A DNA stretch of 64,000 nucleotides from SIAQ01 sp963767835 (GCA_963767835.1 CAVYFY010000006.1:310001-374000), one strand, 5' to 3'. Counted from the stretch's first letter, positions 20,261 to 29,424 are shown. Notes: generated by a model not told the origin, from the sequence alone. Numbers and translations are program-made.

Positions 20261-20974
20261 TCACGCCTCCGGCTCGACGCCGAGCGCCTTGAGTTGGGCC
20301 TGGAGTTTTTCGACGCGCAGGCGCTCATGTTCCTTTTCCTTAATCGCCAATTCTTTGGCCCGAATCGCCTGTTCTTTGGACCGGCGTTCCTCATCCAGTT
20401 GGCGCATAGCCTCGGCGGTTGCGACGAAGGGCTCGCCGTGTTTGCCAAAAATGCGAAGTTCTTCGCCGCTCATATCGAATTTGATTCCCAAGCGGGGGCT
20501 GACCCAGTCATCCATCCGCTGAATCATGGTCAAGCGCCCTTTCTTGCGTTGCCAGCCGGCCAGAATGTTCATATCCGGATCGTATAGGTAATATTCCTCA
20601 ACTCGATGTTGATCGTAGAAGCTGAACTTCTCCGTCAGGACGCTGGCGGTGTTGCTCGGCGACACAATTTCGAAGGTGACCTGCGGTGCGATGTTGTCTT
20701 CAAGCCATTGTTGATAAGAACCTCGGTCGCCCTTGGGCCGACCGAATGCCACCAACACATCTGGGGCGGCGCGTGTCTTGTTATCGCCTTCCATTGGATA
20801 CCAGAGCAGGTTTCCCGCCACGAAAACGTTGGGATCATCCATGTATTGAGCATCCAGGCTGCCCTGGATAGTCATGATCCACCGAAATTGCTTGGTGTTG
20901 TCGGACAAGGGCAGACCGTCGCTTTCGGGATATTTGACTACGGGCTTTTTCAGCAGTGGTGTGATGGTGCTCAT
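20261..20974 (-). CDS. Uma2 family putative endonuclease (DUF820)
   Basis: About 237 residues from the ATG at 20974. The PD-(D/E)XK-like core is visible as APDVLVAFG, VTFEIVSPSN and EYYLYDPDMNILAGW, the standard Uma2/DUF820 layout. The C-terminus is a long charged coiled coil (EERRSKEQAIRAKELAIKEK), also common in the family. Function is not established; these proteins occur in many copies in cyanobacteria and planctomycetes. It is convergent with the metallophosphoesterase. Confidence 0.85.
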   Translation of the reverse strand: MSTITPLLKKPVVKYPESDGLPLSDNTKQFRWIMTIQGSLDAQYMDDPNVFVAGNLLWYPMEGDNKTRAAPDVLVAFGRPKGDRGSYQQWLEDNIAPQVTFEIVSPSNTASVLTEKFSFYDQHRVEEYYLYDPDMNILAGWQRKKGRLTMIQRMDDWVSPRLGIKFDMSGEELRIFGKHGEPFVATAEAMRQLDEERRSKEQAIRAKELAIKEKEHERLRVEKLQAQLKALGVEPEA

Positions 20975-21114
20975 GCGTGTTATCTTACCATTCGCGGCAA
21001 CTCCCGTAAATTGCTTCCCAGCAACTATTCTTATAGTACAATGTTCTGAATCCAGATCGCTGCGGCGGACGGCGGCTCGCAAGGGACACCGATATCTTCG
21101 AGAAGGGACCGAAC

Positions 21115-21384
21115 ATGGCGAAGACCATCGCGAAGAAGAAGGCCTTTAATAATCCCTTTCAGATGGATCCCGCCCAGGCGAAAAGGCTGGTCGAAAGCCT
21201 GACGCCGCGCGAGAAGCAGACCGCCGAGCGCATCGCGATGGGCCTGCCGCAAGCCCAGATTGCCAAGGAACTCGGCATCTCGCCGAAGACGCTCGACATC
21301 TTCCGAGGCAAAGTCAAGAAAAAACTCGGCACCACGATGCACGGCATCCCGCGCGTCTGGTTTTGCGCCATGACAGCGAAGTAA
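21115..21384 (+). CDS. Single-domain LuxR-type helix-turn-helix protein
   Basis: 89 residues, starting at an ATG with AAGG upstream. The core SLTPREKQTAERIAMGLPQ and QIAKELGISPKTLDIFRGKV is a GerE/LuxR DNA-binding domain: the TxRE start and the AxxLGIS..T recognition helix are intact. There is no receiver or ligand domain. Small single-domain regulators of this kind may act alone or with a separate receiver. Its target is unknown; neighbours on both sides look independent. Confidence 0.85.
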   Translation: MAKTIAKKKAFNNPFQMDPAQAKRLVESLTPREKQTAERIAMGLPQAQIAKELGISPKTLDIFRGKVKKKLGTTMHGIPRVWFCAMTAK

Positions 21385-21442
21385 TCCCTCCAATTCCACT
21401 CAGTGTTCGCGGCCCTTCGTTGCTCAAATAAGCCGAATGTGC

Positions 21443-21478
21443 AAAGCAGGAAAAGGGCACATCGGCCTTTCCTGCTTT
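21443..21478. repeat. Hairpin with AAAGCAGGAAAAGG arms
   Basis: The arms AAAGCAGGAAAAGG (from 21443) and CCTTTCCTGCTTT (to 21478) pair imperfectly. A second, overlapping pairing exists between GCCGAATGTGC (21432) and GCACATCGGC (21457). It follows the LuxR-type gene by about 60 bp and could end its transcript. The GCAGGAA core recurs in the repeat at 56626-56690. Confidence 0.5.
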
Positions 21479-21576
21479 CCTTCCTTCCTCATTTTGACTC
21501 GTTGTCCGGCTGGCGTTGCCTGGATTCGAGCCGATGGTATATTCCGGCGCTTCTTGTTCGCACGGAGGGAATCGCC

Positions 21577-22059
21577 ATGAAAGTTGGAGGACGGATGCTT
21601 TGGCTAGGCCTTGGGCTCGCCCTGGGGATGGCCGGCACGCAAATCGGTCATCAATCGGCCTCACAGCCCGCGCTGGCCGGGACCGACCGCACCGAAGATT
21701 ACATCATCACCACCGGCTCGATGACGCTCGGCATCGGTCCGAACAACACCGCCGACGGCATCTGGATTCTCGATTACCGCGCCGGCAGACTCCTCGGCAC
21801 CGTCGTCGATCCGCTCAACGGCCGACTCCGCGCCTGGGATGAGGTGGACCTGGTCAAGGAATTCAACATCCCGCCCAAGCAAAATGTCCACTTCATGATG
21901 ACCACCGGCTCGACCATCAAAGGCCACACCCCCGTTTATCTCGCTGAGATCAACACCGGCCGCTTCGGCGTCTACGGCATGACGCCGCGGCCCGATGGTG
22001 GGATCATGATTCGCCGGTACGACGCCACGATGTTCCGCCGGCAACCCGTGGAACAGTGA
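21577..22059 (+). CDS. Secreted hypothetical protein
   Basis: 160 residues from the ATG at 21577, with GGAGGGAATCGCC upstream. An N-terminal hydrophobic segment (GRMLWLGLGLALGMAGTQIG) is a signal peptide or anchor. The mature part has IITTGSMTLGIGPNNTADGIWILDYRAGRLLGT, then a second half with MTTGSTIKGHTPVYLAEINTG, suggesting a duplicated beta-rich unit. I do not know the function; it has the look of a conserved planctomycete extracytoplasmic protein. Confidence 0.7.
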   Translation: MKVGGRMLWLGLGLALGMAGTQIGHQSASQPALAGTDRTEDYIITTGSMTLGIGPNNTADGIWILDYRAGRLLGTVVDPLNGRLRAWDEVDLVKEFNIPPKQNVHFMMTTGSTIKGHTPVYLAEINTGRFGVYGMTPRPDGGIMIRRYDATMFRRQPVEQ

Positions 22060-22195
22060 GCAGGCGGCCGACTGGATTGGCTGTCCGCGATCTGCCGTCT
22101 GGAAAAAAAAAGCGGTGGGGACTTTTCTTCGCGTGGGAGGATATGGTAAAAAGGAAGAAACGATTTTGGCCGATTCTCGTGAGGTCATGCCTCCG

Positions 22196-23128
22196 ATGGG
22201 GATTCAGGATCGCGACTACTACCGCAATGAAGGGCCAAGCGTCCTCGACTCGCTCTTGCCGAGCGGCCTGGTATGCCGTTGGCTGATCGGCATCAACGTG
22301 GCCGTGTTTCTCGTGCAGGTGCTGTCCCGCGGGGCCGAGCAGAATTCAGCGGGCTGGGTGGACCAATGGTTTCAGCTCGACGTCCATAAGGTCGAGCATG
22401 GCGAGGTATGGCGGCTGTTGACCTTCGCCTTCTTGCACGACGGCATCACGCACATCTTTTTCAACATGCTCTTTTTGTGGTGGTTTGGCAGCGACGTCGA
22501 ACAGCTGTACGGACGCAGGGAATTTTTGGCCATTTACCTGATCTCGGCATTTTTGGGCGGCGTCGCGTATGAAATCTGGGGACTCATTCAAACCAGTCCC
22601 GTTGGGCCCTGCATCGGCGCTTCCGGAGCCGTCACGACGATGCTGATTCTGTGCGCTTTGCATTACCCGCGCCGCATTATCCACTTATTTGCGATCCTGC
22701 CGGTGCCGATCTGGTTGTTTGCGGTCTTCTGCGTCGGCGCAGATGTTTACGGTCTTTTTCACAAAACGCATATCGCGGTCGTCGTTCATTTGGCGGGCGC
22801 GGTTTTCGCGGTGGCGTATTACAAATGGCAGCGCAGCCTCTCGGAGATCGTCAGTGGATTGATGTGGTGGCGCAACCGGGGTTCGCGCATGCGCTTAAGG
22901 CTTTTCCAGCCCGATCCGGAGCGCGAAGAGCCGGTCGCGGTGTCGGCGAGTTCGAGCGCGTCCTCGTCTTCCATGGCGCCAGCGACGGCCGTCGTCGATG
23001 AACACCTGGAAGCGAAGCTCGACGCCGTATTGGCAAAGATCGCCAAGTCGGGCAAGGAGAGCCTCACGAAGCAAGAGCAGGAGATTCTGCAGCGCGCGGC
23101 CCAGATGTACAAGCGCCGCCGCACCTGA
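22196..23128 (+). CDS. Rhomboid family intramembrane serine protease
   Basis: Six-helix rhomboid protease. The serine nucleophile lies in GPCIGASGAVTTM and the catalytic His in HIAVVVHLAGAVFAV. The helix-2 motif HDGITHIFFNMLFLWWFG (HxxxN) and the WR motif in GEVWRLLTFAF are present. A soluble C-terminal tail is Ser/Ala-rich, followed by a helical unit LDAVLAKIAKSGKESLTKQE. The start at 22196 (MGIQDRDYYR) is preferred because GAGG lies 11 nt upstream; 22187 is possible. Followed 13 bp later by a zinc-ribbon gene, likely the same transcript. Confidence 0.93.
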   Translation: MGIQDRDYYRNEGPSVLDSLLPSGLVCRWLIGINVAVFLVQVLSRGAEQNSAGWVDQWFQLDVHKVEHGEVWRLLTFAFLHDGITHIFFNMLFLWWFGSDVEQLYGRREFLAIYLISAFLGGVAYEIWGLIQTSPVGPCIGASGAVTTMLILCALHYPRRIIHLFAILPVPIWLFAVFCVGADVYGLFHKTHIAVVVHLAGAVFAVAYYKWQRSLSEIVSGLMWWRNRGSRMRLRLFQPDPEREEPVAVSASSSASSSSMAPATAVVDEHLEAKLDAVLAKIAKSGKESLTKQEQEILQRAAQMYKRRRT

Positions 23129-23141
23129 TCGGAGATCAACG

Positions 23142-23366
23142 ATGCCGCTGAATCGCTACGTTTGCCGAGATTGCGACAATGACTTTGAAGCACTGGTCAA
23201 TCGCGGCGAGAATCCCGAGTGCCCGGAGTGCAAGGGCGCCAATCTCGAGAAGCAACTGCCGCTGATCGGCATGCCGCAGGTAAAGGCGGCTTTCCCGTCA
23301 TCATGCGGCGATCCGAGCCTGCCCCCGTGCGGCGCCCCTAGGTGTCGGCGCACCGGCAAAACCTGA
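23142..23366 (+). CDS. FmdB-type zinc-ribbon protein
   Basis: 74 residues. MPLNRYVCRDCDNDFEALV and NPECPECKGANLEKQLPL give the CxxC...CxxC pattern (Cys8, 11, 27, 30) of the FmdB/CxxC_CxxC_SSSS putative regulatory family. The C-terminal tail has three more cysteines (SCGDPSLPPCGAPRC). It starts 13 bp after the rhomboid gene with GGAG upstream. Role unknown; such proteins are thought to bind zinc and have been linked to regulation. Confidence 0.8.
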   Translation: MPLNRYVCRDCDNDFEALVNRGENPECPECKGANLEKQLPLIGMPQVKAAFPSSCGDPSLPPCGAPRCRRTGKT

Positions 23367-23369
23367 TTC

Positions 23370-23954
23370 TTACGCGCCGCCGAATTCAAGCAAGCGGAAA
23401 ACAGTACGCGGGTCGTCTTCGTGGCGAATCTCATCAACCGGATCTTTTTTGCCCTCGCCGCGGTAGAGCCGATTCGGGCAATTGATGACCAGGCCGGGAA
23501 TCGTGCTGACGTTGCGATAAGCGTGCACGACACCGGGCGGAATGATGACGCTGGTCGGTCGATTGTTGCCGAGAATGGCGATTTCGTGGGCAAAATATGT
23601 GGGCGATTCGGGGCGATTGTCCCATAGATAAAGGTGGAATACAGCCGGCCCGAAGAAACAAAAGCCATCGGTCTGCTGCAAATGCTCGTGCGGCCCGCGG
23701 GTCTCACCGGGCAATGTTTCCGAGATATAGGCCATTGCGGGGAAAAGGTCGGCCGCGATCTGATCCTGGCGGAATACCTCCACCAGCCAGCCACGCCGAT
23801 CCTGCTGCCGCGTTAGCGGGCTCCAGAAGATGCCCTCAACCGTCCCCGGGCGAAACGGCAACAAGTCCACGAATGCCGCCTGTGGGATGGCAACGTTTTC
23901 ATAAGGACGAGGGCGCGAGATTTCCGCGGCTTTTTCGGTCGCGTGTGTTTTCAT
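23370..23954 (-). CDS. RmlC-like cupin (dTDP-4-dehydrorhamnose 3,5-epimerase family)
   Basis: 194 residues. The cupin core is visible as DRRGWLVEVFRQDQ, GETRGPHEHLQQTDGF (the HxH equivalent) and IIPPGVVHAYRNVS, followed by the C-terminal NRLYRGEGKKDPVDEIRHED of RmlC proteins. The His of the PHEH segment would be the catalytic base in a true epimerase. No other rml genes are nearby, so the substrate may be another nucleotide sugar. It is convergent with the zinc-ribbon gene, with only 3 bp between them. Confidence 0.85.
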   Translation of the reverse strand: MKTHATEKAAEISRPRPYENVAIPQAAFVDLLPFRPGTVEGIFWSPLTRQQDRRGWLVEVFRQDQIAADLFPAMAYISETLPGETRGPHEHLQQTDGFCFFGPAVFHLYLWDNRPESPTYFAHEIAILGNNRPTSVIIPPGVVHAYRNVSTIPGLVINCPNRLYRGEGKKDPVDEIRHEDDPRTVFRLLEFGGA

Positions 23955-24163
23955 GATTTGGAATCCAATTGCGGTGTGCCGTTATCCACTGTTCATTAGT
24001 TTATTACAAAAAAGCCGCCTGAACGCGGATTCTTCATTGTTTGTTAACGATTTTCAGGTCCAAATCTTCTCGTTTCATCCGCAAAATCCCCCTTCTGGAA
24101 TTCTGAGTAATTCAAGGATTCTAAGCAATCCCAGCCCGTCCAGGTAAGCCCAGGTTGAATCCA

Positions 24164-24907
24164 ATGAAACGAATCATTTTGTCGGTAAGTTTTCTGTTGC
24201 TGTTCACAGCGTGCGCGCACGCTGATATATCCATTTCCTACGTTACCAACCAAGTAACCGGCGAAATGTATGTTAGTGGCTACGTGGACGACTACAAGGC
24301 GATTACGGGAAACACCACCGGACCTTACAGCGCCAGTGTGACCGGCATGTCAGGGGTGGTGGGAGGCAACTTCGGCAGCTACATTTCTTCCATCAACACG
24401 AATATTCCCTCGAACGGCTCGACAATTACCAGCACGGGCAGCTTCGCCGCCAGCTACAATGTGCCGACCACGTCCTTGCTGGCGGGTCAAGCCTACACAT
24501 ACCAGGAGATTGACTTTACGGTTGCATCCGCGCAGTTGTTTACGATTTCCGGCACCCTGACTCAGGGAACCTCGTATTTGTATAATTCGTCGCTTGGGAG
24601 CCCGTTTATCTTTAATATCGCGAACGGAGCGACAGCACCCATATCCTACTCCGGCGTTCTTTCGCCAGGCGGAACCTACCAGTTCGTCATCACATCCGGC
24701 GTCTCCTTTGCCCCCCCCGCGACCCTTCCAGGCTCAAGCGGTAGCGCATCGGGCGGATTCGATATCACGATCGACACGCAATCCGCCATTCCCGAACCGT
24801 CATGCCTGGTGTTGGCACTATTAGGAAGCCTTGGCGTGGCGGGAGGCGTTTGGCGCCGCCGCCAGGCGAGCGCGCCGACGTCGCCCAGTGCCGAATCCGC
24901 TGTATGA
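24164..24907 (+). CDS. PEP-CTERM sorted secreted protein
   Basis: Signal peptide (KRIILSVSFLLLFTACAHAD), a Gly/Ser/Thr-rich beta-type body of about 190 residues, and the C-terminal sorting signal IPEPSCLVLALLGSLGVAGG followed by WRRRQ. This is the PEP motif, transmembrane helix and basic tail recognised by exosortase (EpsH). No exosortase is in this window, so it must be encoded elsewhere. The body has no known domain. The start at 24164 is chosen over 24155 because the signal peptide begins there. Confidence 0.88.
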   Translation: MKRIILSVSFLLLFTACAHADISISYVTNQVTGEMYVSGYVDDYKAITGNTTGPYSASVTGMSGVVGGNFGSYISSINTNIPSNGSTITSTGSFAASYNVPTTSLLAGQAYTYQEIDFTVASAQLFTISGTLTQGTSYLYNSSLGSPFIFNIANGATAPISYSGVLSPGGTYQFVITSGVSFAPPATLPGSSGSASGGFDITIDTQSAIPEPSCLVLALLGSLGVAGGVWRRRQASAPTSPSAESAV

Positions 24908-24988
24908 TGCGTGCTTTTCACGCTACTCGCCAAGCCTTTCGCGCCCTTATCGTGATTGTGCGCTGCATTTCTCAATCCGGTAGTTCCT

Positions 24989-25107
24989 AAATCTAGCCAC
25001 GGATGGAACACAGACAGAACACGGATGGGAAATCGCGCGTTAGTCCTCGCTTCTTCCACTCTGCCGGGTATCCGTGTTCAATCCGTGTTTCATCGGTGGC
25101 TAGATTT
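24989..25107. repeat. Inverted repeat, TAGCCACGGATG family, copy 1
   Basis: The left arm begins AAATCTAGCCACGGATGGAA (24989) and the right arm ends CATCGGTGGCTAGATTT (25107). Inside, GAACACAGACAGAACACGGA pairs with TCCGTGTTCAATCCGTG. Total arm length is about 38 bp around a 42-nt centre. It fills most of the 388-bp gap between the PEP-CTERM and DUF4139 genes (24908-25295), where I see no other feature. A second copy is at 63886-63995. Confidence 0.85.
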
Positions 25108-25295
25108 TTGGAATGACTGAAATTGGCCTGTTCTGCCGGCAAAAGCCGGGTCCCGCCCGCGCTCCGCACTCGTTGGCTCAAATTGGCCTTTCCTTCGCTT
25201 CCGGTATTTTCCTATGATCTCACCCATTGCGTGGCGAATACCGTCTTAATGTTGCAGGAAGGATTCGGAAATCCTTTGCATTCACGGGAGATGTC

Positions 25296-27971
25296 ATGAA
25301 GCAGCGTAAATGGATTTTGTTCACCGCTTCGCTCCTTGGAATCTTCATCGCGGGCGTCGTTGCTTACAGTCAACGCGGCGCCACAAGCCAAACCGACGCC
25401 CCGCCGGCTGCCGACGATGCCAAGCCGGCTGACACTCTACCGATCAAGCAGGTGGTTCTCTTCAACAGCGGCGTCGGCTATTTCCAGCGTGAGGGCGAAA
25501 TCGACGGCGACGCCCGCATCCGCCTCTCCTTCCCCGTCGCCGACATCAACGATCTGTTGATGAGTCTTGTTCTGCAAGATTCCAAGGGGCGCATTGGCAC
25601 CGTCAACTACGATTCCAGCGACCCGATCGAAAAAATCCTGCGCAGCTTCGCCCTCGATCTCACCGGCAACCCCACCTTCGGCCAAATCCTCAACCAGGCC
25701 CGCGGTGAGAAGATCGACATCACCACCTGGGATAGGGTCCGCAGCGCCAAGGTTAGCGGCACCATCGTCGGCCTGGAAGTGCAGAAGAAGAACATCGCCA
25801 AGGACCAGGTCATCGACGTGGAAGTCCTCAATCTCAACACCAAGGACGGCCTGCAGGCGATCCCGATGGATCAAGTCGTCACCGTCCGATTCCAGAGCGC
25901 GACGCTCGAATCGGAATTCAATCGCGCCCTCAATATCCTCGCTTCCTCCCACGACACCCAAAAGAAGACCGTCAGCGTCGGCTTCCACGGCGAAGGCAAG
26001 CGCAACGTCCGCGTCGGCTATGTCGTCGATCGCCCCATATGGAAAACCACCTATCGCCTGCGCATCGACAATAACGGCAAGCTCTTCCTGCAAGGCTGGG
26101 CCCTCGTTGAGAACACCTCCGACGATGACTGGAACAACGTCCACATGGTGCTCGTCTCCGGCAAGCCGATCAGCTTCCGCATGAATCTCTACGATCCGAT
26201 CTACGTGCCGCGTCCCTTCGTGGAGCCGGAGACGTTCGCCAGCTTGCGGCCGCCGGTGTATGCCGGTTCGATGTCTCAGGAGGAGGCGCGGAGGATCGCG
26301 GTGAGCGAAGGTCGTTTCGATGCCGCCCATTTGCAAGGCCTCAGTTCCATGGACGCAATTCCAGTGGCGCCGAAATTGGCACCGGCCCCCCAAATCCCGT
26401 TGAACAACGGCTCCAACGCGACAGCCACCGGTGTCGTAAGCATCAACTCAATCAATCGCGACTCCTTCCTACAGGCGCAGAATGGAAACCGGCAGCAAAA
26501 CCTCCAGCAGCTCGCTCAAAATATGGCCGAGCGGCCGGGGAACAAGCTAAGCTATGACGAACTGCAGCGCCGTCGGGCCGAGCAAGCTGCTGCCGTGAAG
26601 GACGCCAAGCAACTCGGCGAAGCGCTGACCGGCTTCAACTTCAAGGAAGGCATCAAATCGGTCGCCACGGGCGATGAGGTCGGCGATTATTTCCAATACA
26701 CCATCGATCAGAAAGTCAGCCTCGCCCGCCAGAAATCCGCCATGCTCCCCATTCTCGATCAGACCATCGAAGGGCAGAAGGTCAGCATCTACAACGAGTC
26801 GGTCCAGGCCAAGCATCCGCTCCTGGGCGTGAAGCTGAAAAACACTTCCGGCCAACCGCTCACGCAAGGCCCGATCACCGTCTATGACGGCGGCGTTTTC
26901 GGCGGCGATACCCGCATCCTCGATGTGCAGCCCGGCGAGGACCGCCTCTTGAGCTATGCCCTCGACCAGGGAACCGAAGTCAAGACCGAAATCAAGTCGG
27001 CCCCAAGCCCCGACATGATCTTCCGCATCGGCTCCGATTCCTTGAGCGCCCGCTACTTCGTCCGCCAGACCAAGACATACACTATCAAGAACCGCTCGGC
27101 TCACGACCGCATTGTCATCATCGAACATCCGATCAAGCCCGACTGGAAGTTGTTCGAGCCGAAGGAGCCGATCGAGCAGACGCGTGATCTGTACCGCTTC
27201 CAGGTTTCGGTGCCTGCGGACAAGGTCGTGACCTACGAAGTCGTCGAGGATTTGCCGCGCGTCGATCCGTTCGGCCCGCAGCCGCTTTATACGGTAGCCA
27301 GCGGCATCAACGTCAAGGTCGCCGCCACCACCGATCTGAACAAGCTGATCGGCGTGCGTATCAACAAGGGCTTCGTCGTGCCGACCTACAAGACGCGCGA
27401 AACCAAGGCGTATTACGTGCAGAATCTGTCCGACATCGATCGCAACTTCACCGTCGATCACGTCGTTCGGCCCGGCTGGTCGCGCCTTGATGATGAGGGC
27501 AAGCCGGTCGCCGGCCCCGAGGTCTTCCGCTTCAAGCTGGAGATCGCCAAGGGCAAGACCGGGGAAAAGGCCGTCCGTGAGGAGCGCACGCATACCGAGG
27601 GTGGACAAATTCTGAAAAATCTAAATGAGACGCAAATCAAGCTCTACATGAATAGCTCGATCACCAGCGCCGCCGTCAAGGACTCGTTCACGAAAGCGCT
27701 CGGCATGCAAGCGAAGATTGCCGCGATTCAAGCGGAGATTGCCAGCGTTCAGAAGGATTTGAATGTGGTCACCACCGACAACACGCGGGTGCGCGAGAAC
27801 TTGAAGATCATTCCGCAGACCTCGGAATTCTACAAGCCGATGCTGGAAAAGTTCATCGCTCAGGACAAGCAGATCGAAGCGCATCAGAACGCGATTCGCA
27901 CCCTCAACGCGGCAATGCAGACGCAGGTGCGCGATTATGACCTGTTCCTGTCCAAGCTGGACGCGGAGTGA
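25296..27971 (+). CDS. Large exported DUF4139 domain protein
   Basis: 891 residues from the ATG at 25296, with GGGAG upstream. Signal peptide KWILFTASLLGIFIAGVVAY. The N-terminal part (KQVVLFNSGVGYFQREGEID) and middle (WKTTYRLRIDNNGKLFLQGW, ALVENTSDDDWNNVHMVLVS) are typical of DUF4139/DUF4140 mucoidy-inhibitor-like proteins. A Gln/Asn-rich insert (about 375-420) separates the halves, and the C-terminus has a coiled coil (AKIAAIQAEIASVQKDL). Probably periplasmic; the biochemical role of the family is unknown. Confidence 0.82.
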   Translation: MKQRKWILFTASLLGIFIAGVVAYSQRGATSQTDAPPAADDAKPADTLPIKQVVLFNSGVGYFQREGEIDGDARIRLSFPVADINDLLMSLVLQDSKGRIGTVNYDSSDPIEKILRSFALDLTGNPTFGQILNQARGEKIDITTWDRVRSAKVSGTIVGLEVQKKNIAKDQVIDVEVLNLNTKDGLQAIPMDQVVTVRFQSATLESEFNRALNILASSHDTQKKTVSVGFHGEGKRNVRVGYVVDRPIWKTTYRLRIDNNGKLFLQGWALVENTSDDDWNNVHMVLVSGKPISFRMNLYDPIYVPRPFVEPETFASLRPPVYAGSMSQEEARRIAVSEGRFDAAHLQGLSSMDAIPVAPKLAPAPQIPLNNGSNATATGVVSINSINRDSFLQAQNGNRQQNLQQLAQNMAERPGNKLSYDELQRRRAEQAAAVKDAKQLGEALTGFNFKEGIKSVATGDEVGDYFQYTIDQKVSLARQKSAMLPILDQTIEGQKVSIYNESVQAKHPLLGVKLKNTSGQPLTQGPITVYDGGVFGGDTRILDVQPGEDRLLSYALDQGTEVKTEIKSAPSPDMIFRIGSDSLSARYFVRQTKTYTIKNRSAHDRIVIIEHPIKPDWKLFEPKEPIEQTRDLYRFQVSVPADKVVTYEVVEDLPRVDPFGPQPLYTVASGINVKVAATTDLNKLIGVRINKGFVVPTYKTRETKAYYVQNLSDIDRNFTVDHVVRPGWSRLDDEGKPVAGPEVFRFKLEIAKGKTGEKAVREERTHTEGGQILKNLNETQIKLYMNSSITSAAVKDSFTKALGMQAKIAAIQAEIASVQKDLNVVTTDNTRVRENLKIIPQTSEFYKPMLEKFIAQDKQIEAHQNAIRTLNAAMQTQVRDYDLFLSKLDAE

Positions 27972-28033
27972 TTTGTTAATGAGCCGGGAGCGCGAGCGCC
28001 GGAAGGGATGTCCCGTCACCGAAGCCCATGCCT

Positions 28034-28069
28034 AACGCATCGCGGTCGCCTCAGACCGCGATGCGTTTT
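28034..28069 (+). terminator. Rho-independent terminator
   Basis: Perfect 14-bp stem AACGCATCGCGGTC (28034-28047) / GACCGCGATGCGTT (28054-28067), 6-nt loop, followed by TTTTC. It ends the DUF4139 gene and faces the convergent toxin gene. Confidence 0.85.
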
Positions 28070-28072
28070 CTG

Positions 28073-28459
28073 TTACCAAAGGCGCTGGACGCCGTATGCA
28101 TCAAGGGCAGGGTCAACGCTCACGATCGGCATTACTTCCATGATGGCCTGCGCGACGAGGAGCCGGTCAAAGGGGTCGCGATGGTGCGGCGGCAGTGTTT
28201 CGACGAATGTCGCATGTCGCAAATCGACGCCCAAGAGATCGAAGTGGTTCGCAGCGAGCTCGCGCGGCAGGAACGTGGTCGCCGGTTCGCCGAGATCAAG
28301 TTTCTTGAGGCCCACCTTGATCGCGATTTCCCAGCAGATGGCAATGCTCACGAGTTTGCGATTCGCTGGGTCCTCGATCAACATCTTTGCGGTTGGGCTC
28401 AGCGCCGAGTCGTCGTCCAAGAACCATAGCAAGGTGTGCGCATCGAGCAGAAGGTTCAC
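28073..28459 (-). CDS. PIN-domain toxin of a type II toxin-antitoxin pair
   Basis: 128 residues. The PIN acidic residues are visible in LLLDAHTLLWFLDDD (Asp6), SIAICWEIAIKVG (Glu), DPFDRLLVAQAI (Asp) and IVSVDPALDAYG. This layout (DTHxLLW start) is that of the PIN toxins paired with Phd-type antitoxins. Predicted endoribonuclease. Its ATG overlaps the antitoxin stop by 4 nt, so the two are translationally coupled. Confidence 0.9.
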   Translation of the reverse strand: MNLLLDAHTLLWFLDDDSALSPTAKMLIEDPANRKLVSIAICWEIAIKVGLKKLDLGEPATTFLPRELAANHFDLLGVDLRHATFVETLPPHHRDPFDRLLVAQAIMEVMPIVSVDPALDAYGVQRLW

Positions 28460-28680
28460 TGCATATACTCCTCGAATCCCTCCAGGGGCGAGTCAAAATC
28501 AGGCGCGAGCCGTATCTTTCCCGTCGCACTGCCGGCTTTGCACGGCCAAGAAGTGCGTGGCAACTTCTTCACCTGCGCCAACGGCTCACCGTGGTCGGTA
28601 ATGATGAGATCCTCGCCCGGCTGAAGCTGTTCGAGCAAAGTCGGCAACTGTGCCTGCGCATTCTCGATCGAAACGGTCAT
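28456..28680 (-). CDS. Phd/YefM-type antitoxin
   Basis: 74 residues from the ATG at 28680, preferred over 28692 because GGAG lies 7 nt upstream. MTVSIENAQAQLPTLLEQL and EDLIITDHGEPLAQVKKLP form the Phd/YefM DNA-binding fold, and the C-terminus (DFDSPLEGFEEYM) is the acidic toxin-binding tail. It neutralises the PIN toxin encoded just downstream and presumably autoregulates the operon. Confidence 0.88.
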   Translation of the reverse strand: MTVSIENAQAQLPTLLEQLQPGEDLIITDHGEPLAQVKKLPRTSWPCKAGSATGKIRLAPDFDSPLEGFEEYMQ

Positions 28681-28752
28681 GCAAGGCTCCATTTCCCGGA
28701 AACATCGGTTTAATCAATCGTACCGTGATGACATATTATCAGGTTTCGCGTC

Positions 28753-29424
28753 TCAATTACCCGCGAACCGTCGAAGGACCGCCTGCGGATCGAGCGGGCC
28801 GCCGTGCCCCGGATGCACGACGCTCGGCCCTAGTTCCAGCAGCTTGCGCACGCTGGCGCGGATTTGAGCGACATCATCCGCGAAGTAGTGCAGCCCTGGG
28901 CGCGTGGGGAACAATTTGCCCCCGAACCAGCCGCCCATCAGGAGATCGCCGACGATCGCTTCCTTCGCTTCGGTCAAAACCGAAATCGATCCCGGCGTGT
29001 GTCCCGGTGTAAAGATCAGGCGCGCCATCACGCCGAATTCGTGCAGGTCGATTTCGCGGTCGATCAGAATGTCCGGCTCGAACGGCGGATAGCCGCGATT
29101 GATGAACGTGCGAACGAGACATCCCGTCAAGCACGTCGGCCTGGTGGGACCGTTGCTGCCTCGCCGTACCAAACCGGCGTCGGCGCGATGAATGGCAATC
29201 GGCGCTTTCGTGACGGCCCGAAGCTGCGCGGCCCCGCCGGCATGGTCCCAGTGCCCGTGTGTCACCAGGATCAGACCTAGATTGGCGGGGGCGATCTCAT
29301 GCTCTTGCAGAAAATCAAGGATGCGCACAACGTCGGCCGGCCCGCCGCTATCGACAAGCATGGGGTGTTCACCGGTGAGCAGGTAAACATTCGACAGAGG
29401 CAAGCGCAAGATATGAAGCGTCAA
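28753..29424 (-). CDS. Metallo-beta-lactamase fold hydrolase
   Basis: MBL hydrolase with THGHWDHAGG (HxHxDH), TPGHTPGSISVL, VGDLLMGG (Asp) and HPGHGGP (His). The best start is a TTG at 29424 (LTLHILRLPLSNVYLL), because GGAGG sits 7 nt upstream and the TTG overlaps the stop codon of the phosphatase gene as TTGA. The resulting protein is about 223 residues, a standard length. A longer ATG form at 29475 would overlap the neighbour. Substrate unknown; a glyoxalase-II-like thioesterase is possible. Confidence 0.87.
   Translation of the reverse strand: MTLHILRLPLSNVYLLTGEHPMLVDSGGPADVVRILDFLQEHEIAPANLGLILVTHGHWDHAGGAAQLRAVTKAPIAIHRADAGLVRRGSNGPTRPTCLTGCLVRTFINRGYPPFEPDILIDREIDLHEFGVMARLIFTPGHTPGSISVLTEAKEAIVGDLLMGGWFGGKLFPTRPGLHYFADDVAQIRASVRKLLELGPSVVHPGHGGPLDPQAVLRRFAGN

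Noticed and set aside
27981..28008. GC-rich AGCCGGGAGCGCGAGCGCC segment after the DUF4139 gene as a repeat
   Set aside because: It resembles a known style of planctomycete repeat but has no paired arm or second copy in this window.
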